The notes below the pieces were generated by a model, which saw only the letters and a program-made list of their open reading frames with translations, searched no databases and had not been told where the DNA came from. A program made the translations under genes and the position numbers. Shown here piece after piece: positions 30,238 to 39,447 of a DNA stretch of 64,000 bases. Within the stretch, counting starts at the first letter, position 1; each line of letters starts with the position of its first letter. Source of the DNA: Citrobacter tructae (GTDB taxonomy: Bacteria > Pseudomonadota > Gammaproteobacteria > Enterobacterales > Enterobacteriaceae); assembly GCF_004684345.1 (NCBI RefSeq), contig NZ_CP038469.1, forward strand, positions 3,844,001 through 3,908,000, read 5' to 3'.

Positions 30238-30708
30238 TTACTCGATGACGACCAGCGGCTCGTCAAATTCTACCGGTTGACCACTTTCGACCAGAATCGC
30301 TTTTACTACGCCGGATTTATCGGCTTCAATCTGGTTCATCATTTTCATGGCTTCAACGATGCACAGGGTATCGCCCGCATTCACTTTCTGACCCACTTCG
30401 ATAAACGGTTTGGCGTCAGGGCCCGGGGTGCGGTAGAAAGTACCAACCATCGGGGAACGTACGATGTGACCACTGATTTCCGCTGCTGCAGGGGCTTCCA
30501 TGCTTGGAGCTGCAGTCTGTGCGACAGCGTTAGACAGAGCAGGTTGTTGCATCATTGGTGCAGCATAAGCCTGTTGCATCATTGGGAAACCTGCATTTGG
30601 CGCTGCGCGGCTGATGCGTACAGACTCTTCGCCTTCAGAAATTTCCAGTTCGGAGATGCCTGATTCTTCAACCAGCTCGATCAGTTTTTTAATCTTACGA
30701 ATATCCAT
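30238..30708 (-). CDS. accB: Biotin carboxyl carrier protein
   Basis: AccB carries the biotin of acetyl-CoA carboxylase between AccC and the AccAD transferase. The 156-residue protein has an N-terminal segment and an Ala/Pro/Met-rich linker (residues 35-75). The C-terminal biotinyl domain carries Lys122 in EAMKMMN as the biotin site. In E. coli the N-terminal part of AccB represses accBC. The message starts far upstream, giving a long leader. The linker differs slightly from E. coli, as expected. Confidence 0.98.
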   Translation of the reverse strand: MDIRKIKKLIELVEESGISELEISEGEESVRISRAAPNAGFPMMQQAYAAPMMQQPALSNAVAQTAAPSMEAPAAAEISGHIVRSPMVGTFYRTPGPDAKPFIEVGQKVNAGDTLCIVEAMKMMNQIEADKSGVVKAILVESGQPVEFDEPLVVIE

Positions 30709-31100
30709 GAGTGGGTTCCGTACTCTTTGTTTAGTGAAATTGTGACAGGCGTTTTATCGCCGTCTGTATAGCATTTGAATGACTGTTGGTGACGAGATGT
30801 CACCATCTCTGGCGGTTGCACTGCGTGCCGTAACCATTAAATGAGACTTCAAAACTTATCAGTCATTGTGTGGCTATCTTCTGCCATTTTCGGGTAAAAG
30901 ACAAAATATACCTTCAATACCCGGTTGTCACCCTTTCCGCGCTGTAAAAACGCCTTCGGGGAAAGCAAGGTCGCACATTATAACCATTTCGTAGCAATTG
31001 GCAGCTAAATACTGGTCTTATCAGGGAAGATAATCAACCGCAGACATGTAAAGAACGTGGGTTCATCTGTGTTTTGCAACGTACTGCACATATCGTGAAG
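30709..31100 (-). promoter_or_regulatory. accBC promoter and long leader
   Basis: On the minus strand a consensus -10 TATAAT (30977-30982) predicts a start near 30970 and a leader of about 260 bases; no good -35 is visible. The leader holds two hairpins close to accB, GGTGAC/GTCACC (30788-30804) and GACGGCG...CGCCTGTC (30744-30764). E. coli accBC also has a long leader. No aroQ gene, which precedes accB in Pseudomonas, is present. Confidence 0.5.
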
Positions 31101-31700
31101 CTACCGCCACCACTGGCGGAACTTCTTGTAACGGCAGGCTAACAGCGCGACGGCGAGCGCGGCATAAATGATCGGTTGCGGCGATAAAATCTTCACCGAC
31201 CACAGATAATGAATGGGTGCCAGGATCGCCACAAGATAGACGAAGTTGTGTAAAAGTTGCCAGCGTTTGCCCAGTTTCCGCTGCGCCGCCTGCGTGGAGG
31301 TGAGCGTGAGGGTAAATAGCAGGAGCCAACTGATAATCCCCAGCATCAGGTAAGGCCGCGTTGTTAGCTCTCGACCTAACAGACCCAGGTTTTTAATGCC
31401 CAGTTCCAGCAGCGCATAGCTGGTTAAATGCAAGGTGGCCCAGGCAAAACACCATAACCCTAACAGGCGGCGGGTGCGTATCAGTAATGGTTGTTTAGCG
31501 TAGCGCGCCAGCGGCGAGACCAGCAAGGTTGCCAGCAGGAATTTCAGAGCTGTCCTACCGGTAAAATGTTGAATGTCTTTGACCGGATCGGCGCTTAATC
31601 CACCGTGATTGACTGCCCAAAAGAGCCAGACAAAAGGTAATAATCCCGCAAGATGCAGGCAAACTTTCAGCCAGGTGATTTGTTTTGCCGTCAGACGCAC
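31101..31700 (-). CDS. msrQ: Heme-containing membrane subunit MsrQ
   Basis: MsrQ is a six-span inner-membrane b-type cytochrome that passes electrons from the respiratory chain or a flavin reductase to MsrP. The 199-residue protein has conserved His residues in hydrophobic segments (QHFTGRTAL, WATLHLTSY, LLHNFVYL) that can bind heme. It starts with GTG immediately after the msrP stop. In E. coli this pair (yedYZ) lies elsewhere, so location differs from K-12. Confidence 0.95.
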   Translation of the reverse strand: MRLTAKQITWLKVCLHLAGLLPFVWLFWAVNHGGLSADPVKDIQHFTGRTALKFLLATLLVSPLARYAKQPLLIRTRRLLGLWCFAWATLHLTSYALLELGIKNLGLLGRELTTRPYLMLGIISWLLLFTLTLTSTQAAQRKLGKRWQLLHNFVYLVAILAPIHYLWSVKILSPQPIIYAALAVALLACRYKKFRQWWR

Positions 31701-32702
31701 TTAAAAATTCTCCCGCAGATTAAGACCACGGTAAAGCGAAGCGACTTCATCTGCATAACCATTAAACAGCAAAGTGGGTTGACGCTGTACATCGAGGATA
31801 CCGCCCGCGCCAATAAAACGTTCAGTTGCTTGTGACCAACGTGGGTGATCGACGCCAGGGTTTACATTGGCATAAAACCCGTATTCATTGGGGGCAGCCA
31901 TATTCCAGGTCGTTGGAGGGCGTTCCCGCGTGAGTTTAATGCTGACTATCGACTTAATACCTTTAAAACCATATTTCCACGGTACGGTTAAGCGAATAGG
32001 TGCGCCGTTCTGTGGGGGAAGCGCTTTGCCATAAACCCCCACGGTAAGCAGCGTAAGTGGGTGTATGGCTTCATCGAGGCGTAACCCCTCAACGTAGGGA
32101 TATTTCAGTCCCCCGCCAATAAAACGATCTTTCTGACCAGGCATATCATCCGGCGCGTAAAGCGTTTCGAACGCGACATATTTCGCGTTGCTGGTGGGTT
32201 CAACCAGTGCCAGCAGCTTATGTAAAGGAAAGCCAATCCACGGCACGACCATAGACCAAGCTTCTACACAGCGCATGCGATAAATGCGTTCCTCAAGTGG
32301 GAAACGGGTGGTCAACGCATCGTGATCGAGGGTTAACGGTTTTGCCACTTCGCCGCTAATTTTCAGCGTCCAGGGATCGGTTTTCATACTGCCCGCGTTA
32401 GCGGCCGGGTCAGCTTTGTCGAGACCGAATTCATAGAAGTTATTGTAGCCAGTGACTTTATCTTCCGGCGTTAAAGGTAATGTACTTTGCCAGTCTGCGG
32501 GTTTAGTGAAATCAAGCGGTTTTCCGGCGGGCGCCGGTGGGCGGTCATTACCTTTAAACCAACCCAGCAGGTCAGCCTGAGCTGTAGGAGAGAGCGAAAG
32601 GGCTGTTGCGCTGATACCCAGTGCTTTCAGTACCTGGCGACGTTGCAGCATAAAAACAGATTCTGCCGTTACATCAGTTTCCGTCAGTTTTTTGGGTTTC
32701 AT
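31701..32702 (-). CDS. msrP: Periplasmic methionine sulfoxide reductase MsrP
   Basis: MsrP is a molybdopterin enzyme that repairs oxidised methionine in periplasmic proteins. The ATG preceded by GGAGGATGAT gives 333 residues. The twin-arginine signal RRQVLKALGISATALSL near residue 21 sends the folded enzyme through Tat, with cleavage after AQA. The molybdenum ligand is Cys145 in RMRCVEAW. The sulfite-oxidase-like fold continues through WKYGFKGIKSIVSIKL. It forms a two-gene unit with msrQ. The first 14 codons of a longer frame are unlikely to be translated. Confidence 0.96.
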   Translation of the reverse strand: MKPKKLTETDVTAESVFMLQRRQVLKALGISATALSLSPTAQADLLGWFKGNDRPPAPAGKPLDFTKPADWQSTLPLTPEDKVTGYNNFYEFGLDKADPAANAGSMKTDPWTLKISGEVAKPLTLDHDALTTRFPLEERIYRMRCVEAWSMVVPWIGFPLHKLLALVEPTSNAKYVAFETLYAPDDMPGQKDRFIGGGLKYPYVEGLRLDEAIHPLTLLTVGVYGKALPPQNGAPIRLTVPWKYGFKGIKSIVSIKLTRERPPTTWNMAAPNEYGFYANVNPGVDHPRWSQATERFIGAGGILDVQRQPTLLFNGYADEVASLYRGLNLRENF

Positions 32703-32779
32703 ATCATCCTCCGTCATGCGTTTTGCTAAGCATGACGGAGGCAAAGGCTTATCGCGAATTTATCACGAAAAATTGCAGA

Positions 32780-33754
32780 TTAGGCGATCTTCACCAGCGT
32801 GCGGCCCTGCACCTGGTTATTGATGATGGCGTCGGCAAACTTCGGTGCATCGGCAAGTGTAATTTCAGTTGCGGCCTGGGAATAAAAGGCTTCCGGCAGG
32901 TCATTCACCAGACGTTGCCAGGCTTGCGAACGGCGTGCCGGAGGTGTCATGACAGAATCGACACCCTGCAAACGCACATTGCGCAGAATAAATGGCATCA
33001 CCGTGGTGGGCAGCGCAAACCCGCCCGCCAGACCACAGGCGGCAACGCAGCCACCGTAGTTCATCTGTGCGAGGACTTTTGCCAGCACTTTGTCGCCAAC
33101 GGTATCAATGGCACCTGCCCACAGCTGTTTTTCCAGTGGGCGAGTTTCAGCAAATTCATCACGACCGAGGATCCGGTTGGCGCCCAGACTACGCAGATAG
33201 TCGTGCGTGCTTTCGCGACCGGACACGGCCACAACCTGATACCCCAGCTTATGCAGTAACGCAACGGCAGTACTGCCCACACCACCGCTGGCGCCGGTGA
33301 CGACAATCTCGCCGTCTTCCGGGCGAATCCCGGCATCTTCAAGTGCCATCACGCACAGCATAGCGGTAAAACCGGCGGTGCCGATGATCATCGCGTTGCG
33401 GCTATCCAGTCCTTTTGGCAGTGCAACCAACCAGTCGCCTTTTACGCGTGCACGTTCGGACAATCCGCCCCAATGGTTTTCACCTACGCCCCAACCGGTC
33501 AGTAACACCTCCTGACCTGCATGAAAACGGGGATCTTCACTGTAGCGAACGGTTCCGGCGAAATCGATACCAGGAATCATCGGAAAATTACGGATAATTT
33601 TTCCCTTGCCAGTGATGGCAAGAGCATCTTTATAGTTCAGGCTCGACCAGTGAACATCCACCGTCACATCGCCTTCCGGTAGCTGATTTTCGTCGAGGGG
33701 TTGAACGGATGCGAGGGTTTTTCCGTCCTGCTGTTCTAAGATCAAAGCCTGCAT
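32780..33754 (-). CDS. acuI: Acrylyl-CoA reductase (NADPH)
   Basis: AcuI/YhdH reduces toxic acrylyl-CoA to propionyl-CoA with NADPH. It is a 324-residue medium-chain dehydrogenase/reductase without the zinc ligands of alcohol dehydrogenases. The catalytic N-terminal domain (HWSSLNYKDALAITGKG) precedes a Rossmann domain with VTGASGGVGSTAV near residue 150. It is divergent from csrD. No operon partner is evident, and it is separated from msrP by about 80 bases. Confidence 0.95.
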   Translation of the reverse strand: MQALILEQQDGKTLASVQPLDENQLPEGDVTVDVHWSSLNYKDALAITGKGKIIRNFPMIPGIDFAGTVRYSEDPRFHAGQEVLLTGWGVGENHWGGLSERARVKGDWLVALPKGLDSRNAMIIGTAGFTAMLCVMALEDAGIRPEDGEIVVTGASGGVGSTAVALLHKLGYQVVAVSGRESTHDYLRSLGANRILGRDEFAETRPLEKQLWAGAIDTVGDKVLAKVLAQMNYGGCVAACGLAGGFALPTTVMPFILRNVRLQGVDSVMTPPARRSQAWQRLVNDLPEAFYSQAATEITLADAPKFADAIINNQVQGRTLVKIA

Positions 33755-33979
33755 AACCTGTCCTCAATTCATATAGTGGATTGGAAAATTAATTATGAAG
33801 ACTATACTCGCTAATCAAAACGTGATGCCGATTCTGCGCAATAAATTGCCAGATATACCTGATTTGGTAGTATGCCCACATTATTTATGTAAATTGACGG
33901 ATTTCGCGTTCATTTTTGCATTTTCGTGTCGCTTTTTTATTTTCATGTCTGATTCATAACTGTCGGAGTTAACACAAGG
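33755..33979. other. Divergent acuI-csrD promoter region
   Basis: This AT-rich 225-base gap must hold both promoters. A GGAG lies 11 bases before the csrD start. I cannot assign -35/-10 elements confidently. Confidence 0.4.
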
Positions 33980-35920
33980 ATGCGATTAACGACGAAATTT
34001 TCAGCTTTTGTGACTTTGCTCACAGGGTTAACGATCTTCGTGACGCTGATCGGCTGCTCGCTGAGTTTCTACAATGCGATCCAATATAAGTTCACCTGTC
34101 GCGTCCAGGCCGTCGCGACGGCGATCGACACGCATCTTGTCTCTAAAGATTTTGGTGCCCTAACGCCACAAATAGACGAGCTGATGATGTCGGTTGATAT
34201 CGTCCGCGTTGAGTTGCTGCAAGGGGAAAGTCCGGTTTATAGCCATTCCCGCACCAGCAGCTATCGCCCGGCGGGAACCAACAACCTGTATCGTGATATC
34301 ACCGTGCCATTGGTCAAGCATCCGGGGATGTCGTTGCGCCTGGTGTATCAGGATCCGATGGGTAATTATTTCCATTCGCTGATGACTACCGCACCGCTCA
34401 CGCTGTCGATTGGTTTTATTATCCTGATGCTATTTTTGTCAGTGCGCTGGCTACAGCGCCAGCTTTCCGGTCAGGAACTGCTGGAGATTCGCTCAACACG
34501 TATTCTTAACGGCGAACGTGGACCGAACGTGCGCGGAACGGTGTATGAATGGCCTGCGCGTACCAGCAGTGCGCTTGATATGCTGCTGAGTGAAATTCAG
34601 AATGCACGTGAGCAGCGAAGCAGGCTGGATACGCTGATCCGCTCCTATGTTGCCCAGGATACGAAAACCGGGCTGAGCAATCGCTTGTTTTTTGATAATC
34701 AACTGGCGACGCTGCTGGAAGATCAGGAGAAAGTGGGCGCTCACGGCGTGGTGATGATGGTGCGCTTACCAGACTTTACGCTTTTGCGTGACAGTTGGGG
34801 GATCGAGCTTGCGGAAGAACAAATTTCAGCGCTGATCAATTTACTGTCGACCTTTATTACGCGTTACCCGGGGGCGCTGCTGGCACGTTACCACCGTAGC
34901 GATTTTGCCATCCTGCTGCCGCATCGCACCTTGAAAGAGGCGGAAAGCATCGCCGGGCAGTTGTTAAAAGCGGTTGATGCCCTTCCGGCTAACAAAAAAA
35001 TCGATCGTGCCGATATGATTCATATTGGTATTTGCGTCTGTCGCAGCGGCCAGTCTACTGAACAAGTGATGGAGCACGCAGAAGCGGCAACCCGTAATTC
35101 GGTGTTACAGGGAGGGAACAGTTGGTCGGTTTATGATGACTCGCTGCCGGAAAAAGGTCGGGGTAATGTACGCTGGCGCACGCTCATTGAGCAGATGCTC
35201 AGCCGGGGCGGCCCAAGGATTTATCAAAAACCAGCGGTGACGAGTGAAGGGCGGGTACACCATCGGGAATTAATGTGCCGTATTTTTGATGGCAGCGAAG
35301 AAGTCATCTCGGCGGAATATATGCCAATGGTGCTGCAATTTGGTCTGGCGGAAGAGTACGATCGTTTGCAAATTAGCCGTTTGATCCTGCTATTGGGTTA
35401 TTGGCCGCAGGAAAGCCTGGCGATGCAGACGACAGTTGAGTCACTTATCCGCCCACGTTTTCAGCGCTGGTTGCGTGATACCTTGATGCAGTGCGAAAAA
35501 TCGCTGCGTAAACGCATAATTATTGAACTTGCTGAGGCGGATGTTTGTCAACACATCAGCCGGTTACAGCCTGTTATCCGTTTGATGGATGCGCTTGGTG
35601 TCCGTATTGCCGTTACGCAGGCAGGGTTGACGCTGGTGAGTACCAGTTGGATTAAAGAAATCAAAGTCGAATTATTGAAGCTTCACCCAAGCCTGGTGAG
35701 GAACATTGATAAGCGCACGGAGAACCAGCTGCTGGTTCAGAGCCTGGTGGAAGCCTGTTCAGGCACGCCAACGCAGGTTTATGCCACTGGCGTTCGTTCG
35801 CGTAGCGAGTGGCGTACGCTGACAGAACGTGGAGTGACGGGTGGGCAAGGTGATTTTTTTGCTGCATCACAGCCACTTGACACAAACGTGAAAAAATATT
35901 CGCAAAGATATTCGGTTTAA
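33980..35920 (+). CDS. csrD: Csr system RNA-decay regulator CsrD
   Basis: CsrD directs RNase E to the small RNAs CsrB and CsrC, thereby freeing the translational regulator CsrA. The 646-residue protein has an N-terminal membrane span, a periplasmic segment (about residues 30-135), a second span and a HAMP-like linker. A degenerate GGDEF domain follows, reading HRSDF at residues 305-309, then a degenerate EAL domain reading ELM at 430-432. Loss of both catalytic motifs fits a non-enzymatic role. Length equals E. coli CsrD. Confidence 0.96.
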   Translation: MRLTTKFSAFVTLLTGLTIFVTLIGCSLSFYNAIQYKFTCRVQAVATAIDTHLVSKDFGALTPQIDELMMSVDIVRVELLQGESPVYSHSRTSSYRPAGTNNLYRDITVPLVKHPGMSLRLVYQDPMGNYFHSLMTTAPLTLSIGFIILMLFLSVRWLQRQLSGQELLEIRSTRILNGERGPNVRGTVYEWPARTSSALDMLLSEIQNAREQRSRLDTLIRSYVAQDTKTGLSNRLFFDNQLATLLEDQEKVGAHGVVMMVRLPDFTLLRDSWGIELAEEQISALINLLSTFITRYPGALLARYHRSDFAILLPHRTLKEAESIAGQLLKAVDALPANKKIDRADMIHIGICVCRSGQSTEQVMEHAEAATRNSVLQGGNSWSVYDDSLPEKGRGNVRWRTLIEQMLSRGGPRIYQKPAVTSEGRVHHRELMCRIFDGSEEVISAEYMPMVLQFGLAEEYDRLQISRLILLLGYWPQESLAMQTTVESLIRPRFQRWLRDTLMQCEKSLRKRIIIELAEADVCQHISRLQPVIRLMDALGVRIAVTQAGLTLVSTSWIKEIKVELLKLHPSLVRNIDKRTENQLLVQSLVEACSGTPTQVYATGVRSRSEWRTLTERGVTGGQGDFFAASQPLDTNVKKYSQRYSV

Positions 35921-36226
35921 CCTGCCGTTTAATTTGTTTTCACGTAGAATAACGCGCGCTGTGCCTTCTGGGGGTGTGCTTGTCTGCTCGCCAGAATGTA
36001 ACAGCAAACATGCAGGTGAATGACCTTTGACAGGTTGCAAACAAAAGCGAGGAGTGCTGCTGATTTTTTCAGCCCTGATGGACTCAGGCCGGTTTTGTAA
36101 CAAAGGAAACGAACTGCACTAATTTTCACCGTAGCAGATGATTTTTCCGCCTTGTCGCTGCTGCGTGTGGTTGGTAAAGTAAGCGGATTTTGTTTTCCGC
36201 CCCAGCTTTCAGGATTATCCCTTAGT
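35921..36226 (+). promoter_or_regulatory. mreB upstream region
   Basis: This 306-base gap between csrD and mreB holds the mreBCD promoters. A TTGACA occurs at 36027-36032 but has no good -10 at 17 bases. An open frame reaching into it from mreB begins with TTG and lacks a ribosome site, so it is not used here. No other gene was seen. Confidence 0.45.
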
Positions 36227-37270
36227 ATGTTGAAAAAATTTCGTGGCATGTTTTCCAATGACCTGTCCATTGACCTGGGTACCGCGAATACCCTTATTTA
36301 TGTAAAAGGACAAGGCATCGTATTGAATGAGCCTTCCGTTGTGGCCATTCGTCAGGATCGTGCCGGTTCGCCGAAAAGCGTGGCTGCCGTAGGTCATGAT
36401 GCGAAGCAGATGCTGGGTCGTACGCCGGGCAATATTGCGGCAATTCGCCCAATGAAAGACGGCGTTATCGCTGACTTCTTCGTGACTGAAAAAATGCTCC
36501 AGCACTTTATCAAGCAAGTGCACAGCAACAGCTTTATGCGCCCAAGCCCGCGTGTGCTGGTGTGTGTACCGGTTGGAGCAACTCAGGTTGAACGTCGTGC
36601 TATTCGTGAGTCCGCTCAGGGCGCTGGTGCGCGTGAAGTGTTCCTGATCGAAGAACCGATGGCCGCAGCGATCGGTGCGGGCCTGCCCGTTTCCGAAGCA
36701 ACCGGTTCAATGGTGGTGGATATTGGTGGTGGTACCACTGAAGTCGCCGTTATCTCCCTGAACGGTGTGGTTTACTCCTCCTCAGTGCGTATCGGTGGTG
36801 ACCGTTTCGATGAAGCCATCATTAATTATGTGCGTCGTAACTACGGCTCCCTGATCGGTGAAGCTACCGCTGAACGTATCAAACACGAAATCGGATCGGC
36901 TTACCCGGGCGACGAAGTGCGTGAGATCGAAGTGCGTGGCCGTAACCTGGCTGAAGGCGTTCCGCGTGGCTTTACCCTGAACTCTAACGAGATTCTGGAA
37001 GCGCTGCAGGAACCGCTGACCGGTATCGTAAGCGCGGTAATGGTTGCCCTGGAACAGTGTCCGCCAGAACTGGCGTCTGACATCTCCGAGCGCGGCATGG
37101 TGTTGACCGGTGGTGGTGCACTGCTGCGTAACCTTGACCGTCTGTTAATGGAAGAGACCGGTATTCCAGTCGTTGTCGCTGAAGATCCGCTGACCTGTGT
37201 GGCGCGCGGCGGTGGCAAAGCGCTGGAAATGATCGATATGCACGGCGGCGACCTGTTCAGCGAAGAGTAA
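36227..37270 (+). CDS. mreB: Actin-like rod-shape protein MreB
   Basis: MreB polymerises under the inner membrane and positions the cell-wall elongation complex (MreCD, RodA, PBP2). The [25 protein letters not shown] start gives 347 residues, apparently identical to E. coli MreB. The N-terminal amphipathic helix binds the membrane. Actin-fold nucleotide motifs are [21 protein letters not shown] and LTGGGALL. It leads mreBCD, with mreC 64 bases later. Confidence 0.98.
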
Positions 37271-37334
37271 TCGGGTACCGGCAGGGTTAACATCCGATTG
37301 CCCTGCCGAATCTGATACGAGAATACGCAAACTT

Positions 37335-38357
37335 ATGAAGCCAATTTTTAGCCGTGGCCCGTCGCTACAGATTCGCCTTATTCTGGCGGTGTTGGTGGCG
37401 CTCGGCGTTATTATTGCCGACAGCCGCCTGGGTACGTTTAGCCAAATCCGAACGTACATGGATACCGCCGTCAGTCCTTTCTACTTTATTTCTAATGGTC
37501 CCCGTGAATTACTCGACGGCGTGTCGCAAACGCTGGCCTCGCGTGACCAACTCGAACTTGAAAACCGGGCGCTGCGTCAGGAACTGCTGCTGAAAAACAG
37601 CGATCTGCTGATGCTGGGGCAATATAAACAGGAGAACGCGCGCTTGCGCGAGCTGCTGGGATCGCCGCTGCGTCAGGATGAACAAAAGATGGTCACTCAG
37701 GTCATCTCAACGGTTAATGACCCTTACAGCGATCAGGTTGTGATCGACAAGGGCAGCGTAAACGGCGTCTATGAAGGTCAGCCGGTCATCAGCGATAAAG
37801 GCGTAGTCGGTCAGGTCGTTGCCGTGGCAAAACTGACCAGCCGCGTGCTGCTGATTTGCGATGCTACCCACGCGCTACCCATCCAGGTATTGCGTAACGA
37901 TATCCGCGTGATTGCTGCCGGTAACGGCTGTACGGACGATCTGCAGCTCGAGCATCTGCCGGCCAATACCGACATTCGCGTGGGTGACGTGCTGGTGACC
38001 TCCGGTTTGGGCGGTCGCTTCCCTGAAGGTTATCCGGTTGGTGTTGTTTCTTCCGTTAAGCTGGATACTCAGCGTGCTTACACCGTGATTCAGGCGCGTC
38101 CAACGGCAGGCTTACAGCGTTTGCGCTATTTGCTGCTGTTGTGGGGCGCGGATCGTAATGGCGCGAATCCGATGACGCCGGAAGAGGTGCATCGCGTAGC
38201 CAATGAACGTCTGATGCAAATGATGCCACAGGTCCTGCCTGCACCAGACGCGATGGGCCCGCCTGCGCCAGTTCCTGCACCGGCGACAGTCGTGACTCCG
38301 ACTCCAGCGACGACAACGCCGCCAGCACCTTCTCCGCGTAAGCCGGGAGGGCAGTAA
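37335..38357 (+). CDS. mreC: Rod-shape protein MreC
   Basis: MreC is a bitopic inner-membrane protein whose periplasmic part binds PBP2 and activates peptidoglycan elongation. There is one N-terminal span (about residues 11-30), a coiled coil (residues 66-110) and paired beta-barrels. The tail is a Pro/Ala/Thr-rich low-complexity stretch. At 340 residues it is shorter than E. coli MreC (367), all of the difference lying in that tail. Its stop is immediately followed by the mreD start. Confidence 0.96.
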   Translation: MKPIFSRGPSLQIRLILAVLVALGVIIADSRLGTFSQIRTYMDTAVSPFYFISNGPRELLDGVSQTLASRDQLELENRALRQELLLKNSDLLMLGQYKQENARLRELLGSPLRQDEQKMVTQVISTVNDPYSDQVVIDKGSVNGVYEGQPVISDKGVVGQVVAVAKLTSRVLLICDATHALPIQVLRNDIRVIAAGNGCTDDLQLEHLPANTDIRVGDVLVTSGLGGRFPEGYPVGVVSSVKLDTQRAYTVIQARPTAGLQRLRYLLLLWGADRNGANPMTPEEVHRVANERLMQMMPQVLPAPDAMGPPAPVPAPATVVTPTPATTTPPAPSPRKPGGQ

Positions 38358-38846
38358 GTGGCAAGCTATCGTAGCCAGGGACGTTGGGTTATTTGGCTCT
38401 CATTCCTGATTGCACTTTTACTGCAAGTGATGCCCTGGCCGGACGACATTCTTGTTTACCGGCCAAACTGGGTGCTGCTCATTTTGTTGTATTGGATCCT
38501 GGCGCTGCCGCATCGCGTAAATGTGGGCACAGGATTTGTGGTGGGTGCCATACTGGATCTCATTAGCGGCTCCACGCTGGGCGTGCGGGCTTTGTCGATG
38601 AGTATCATTGCCTATCTGGTCGCGCTGAAATTCCAGCTATTCCGTAACCTGGCGCTCTGGCAACAGGCGCTGGTGGTCATGTTGCTATCACTGGTCGTGG
38701 ATATTATTGTTTTCTGGGCCGAGTTTTTAGTGATCAACGTCTCTTTCAGACCCGAAGTGTTCTGGAGTAGTGTAGTTAATGGTGTGCTTTGGCCATGGCT
38801 ATTCTTACTGATGCGCAAAGTCCGCCAGCAGTTTGCGGTGCAATAA
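38358..38846 (+). CDS. mreD: Rod-shape protein MreD
   Basis: MreD is a small polytopic inner-membrane partner of MreC in the elongasome. The 162-residue protein starts with GTG directly after the mreC stop and has about five hydrophobic spans (first near residues 11-25). It matches E. coli MreD throughout. Tight junctions with mreC and yhdE indicate a single transcript. Confidence 0.95.
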   Translation: MASYRSQGRWVIWLSFLIALLLQVMPWPDDILVYRPNWVLLILLYWILALPHRVNVGTGFVVGAILDLISGSTLGVRALSMSIIAYLVALKFQLFRNLALWQQALVVMLLSLVVDIIVFWAEFLVINVSFRPEVFWSSVVNGVLWPWLFLLMRKVRQQFAVQ

Positions 38847-38853
38847 GGTTGAT

Positions 38854-39447
38854 ATGAATACTCTGTATCTGGCTTCTGGTTCCCCACGTCGTCAAGAACT
38901 GCTGACTCAGCTTGGCGTGGCTTTTGAGCGACTGGTTCCGGGGATTGAGGAACAGCGGCATCCGCAAGAGAGCGCACAGCAGTATGTTGTTCGCCTTGCG
39001 CGTGAAAAGGCACAGGCAGGCGTTGCGCTGGCTGCGCGAGATTTGCCGGTGCTGGGTGCGGATACCATTGTTATCCTAAATGGCGAAGTGTTGGAAAAAC
39101 CACACGACGCCACGCATGCAGCCGCAATGCTACGCAAGCTGTCAGGCAAAACACACCAGGTGATGACGGCGGTGGCATTAGCCGATCGTCAGCACAGTCT
39201 GGACTGCCTGGTGGTAACGGAAGTGACGTTCAGAGCACTAACCGATGAGGACATCGCGGGCTATGTTGCCAGCGGTGAACCAATGGATAAAGCAGGTGCA
39301 TACGGTATTCAAGGGTTGGGTGGCTGTTTTGTCAGGAAGATAAATGGCAGCTATCACGCCGTGGTCGGCTTACCGCTGGTAGAAACGTATGAGTTGCTGA
39401 GCAATTTTAACGCACTGCGTGAAAAAAGGGATAAACATGACGGCTGA
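38854..39447 (+). CDS. yhdE: Maf-like nucleotide pyrophosphatase YhdE
   Basis: YhdE hydrolyses dTTP, UTP and related modified nucleotides to monophosphates, a housecleaning activity linked to Maf proteins and division arrest. The MNTLYLASGSPRRQELL start gives 197 residues. The signature SGSPRR, GADTIV near residue 68 and GAYGIQGLGG near residue 147 are present. The longer in-frame start seven codons upstream overlaps mreD and is unlikely. It overlaps the start of rng by 11 bases. Confidence 0.95.
   Translation: MNTLYLASGSPRRQELLTQLGVAFERLVPGIEEQRHPQESAQQYVVRLAREKAQAGVALAARDLPVLGADTIVILNGEVLEKPHDATHAAAMLRKLSGKTHQVMTAVALADRQHSLDCLVVTEVTFRALTDEDIAGYVASGEPMDKAGAYGIQGLGGCFVRKINGSYHAVVGLPLVETYELLSNFNALREKRDKHDG

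Noticed and set aside
30709..31100. A type II dehydroquinase gene (aroQ) or its remnant before accB
   Set aside because: The gap is too short and neither strand shows the conserved LNGPNLNMLG motif.
36152..36226. Possible 25-residue N-terminal extension of MreB from a TTG codon
   Set aside because: No ribosome site, and the shorter form matches E. coli MreB from its first residue.
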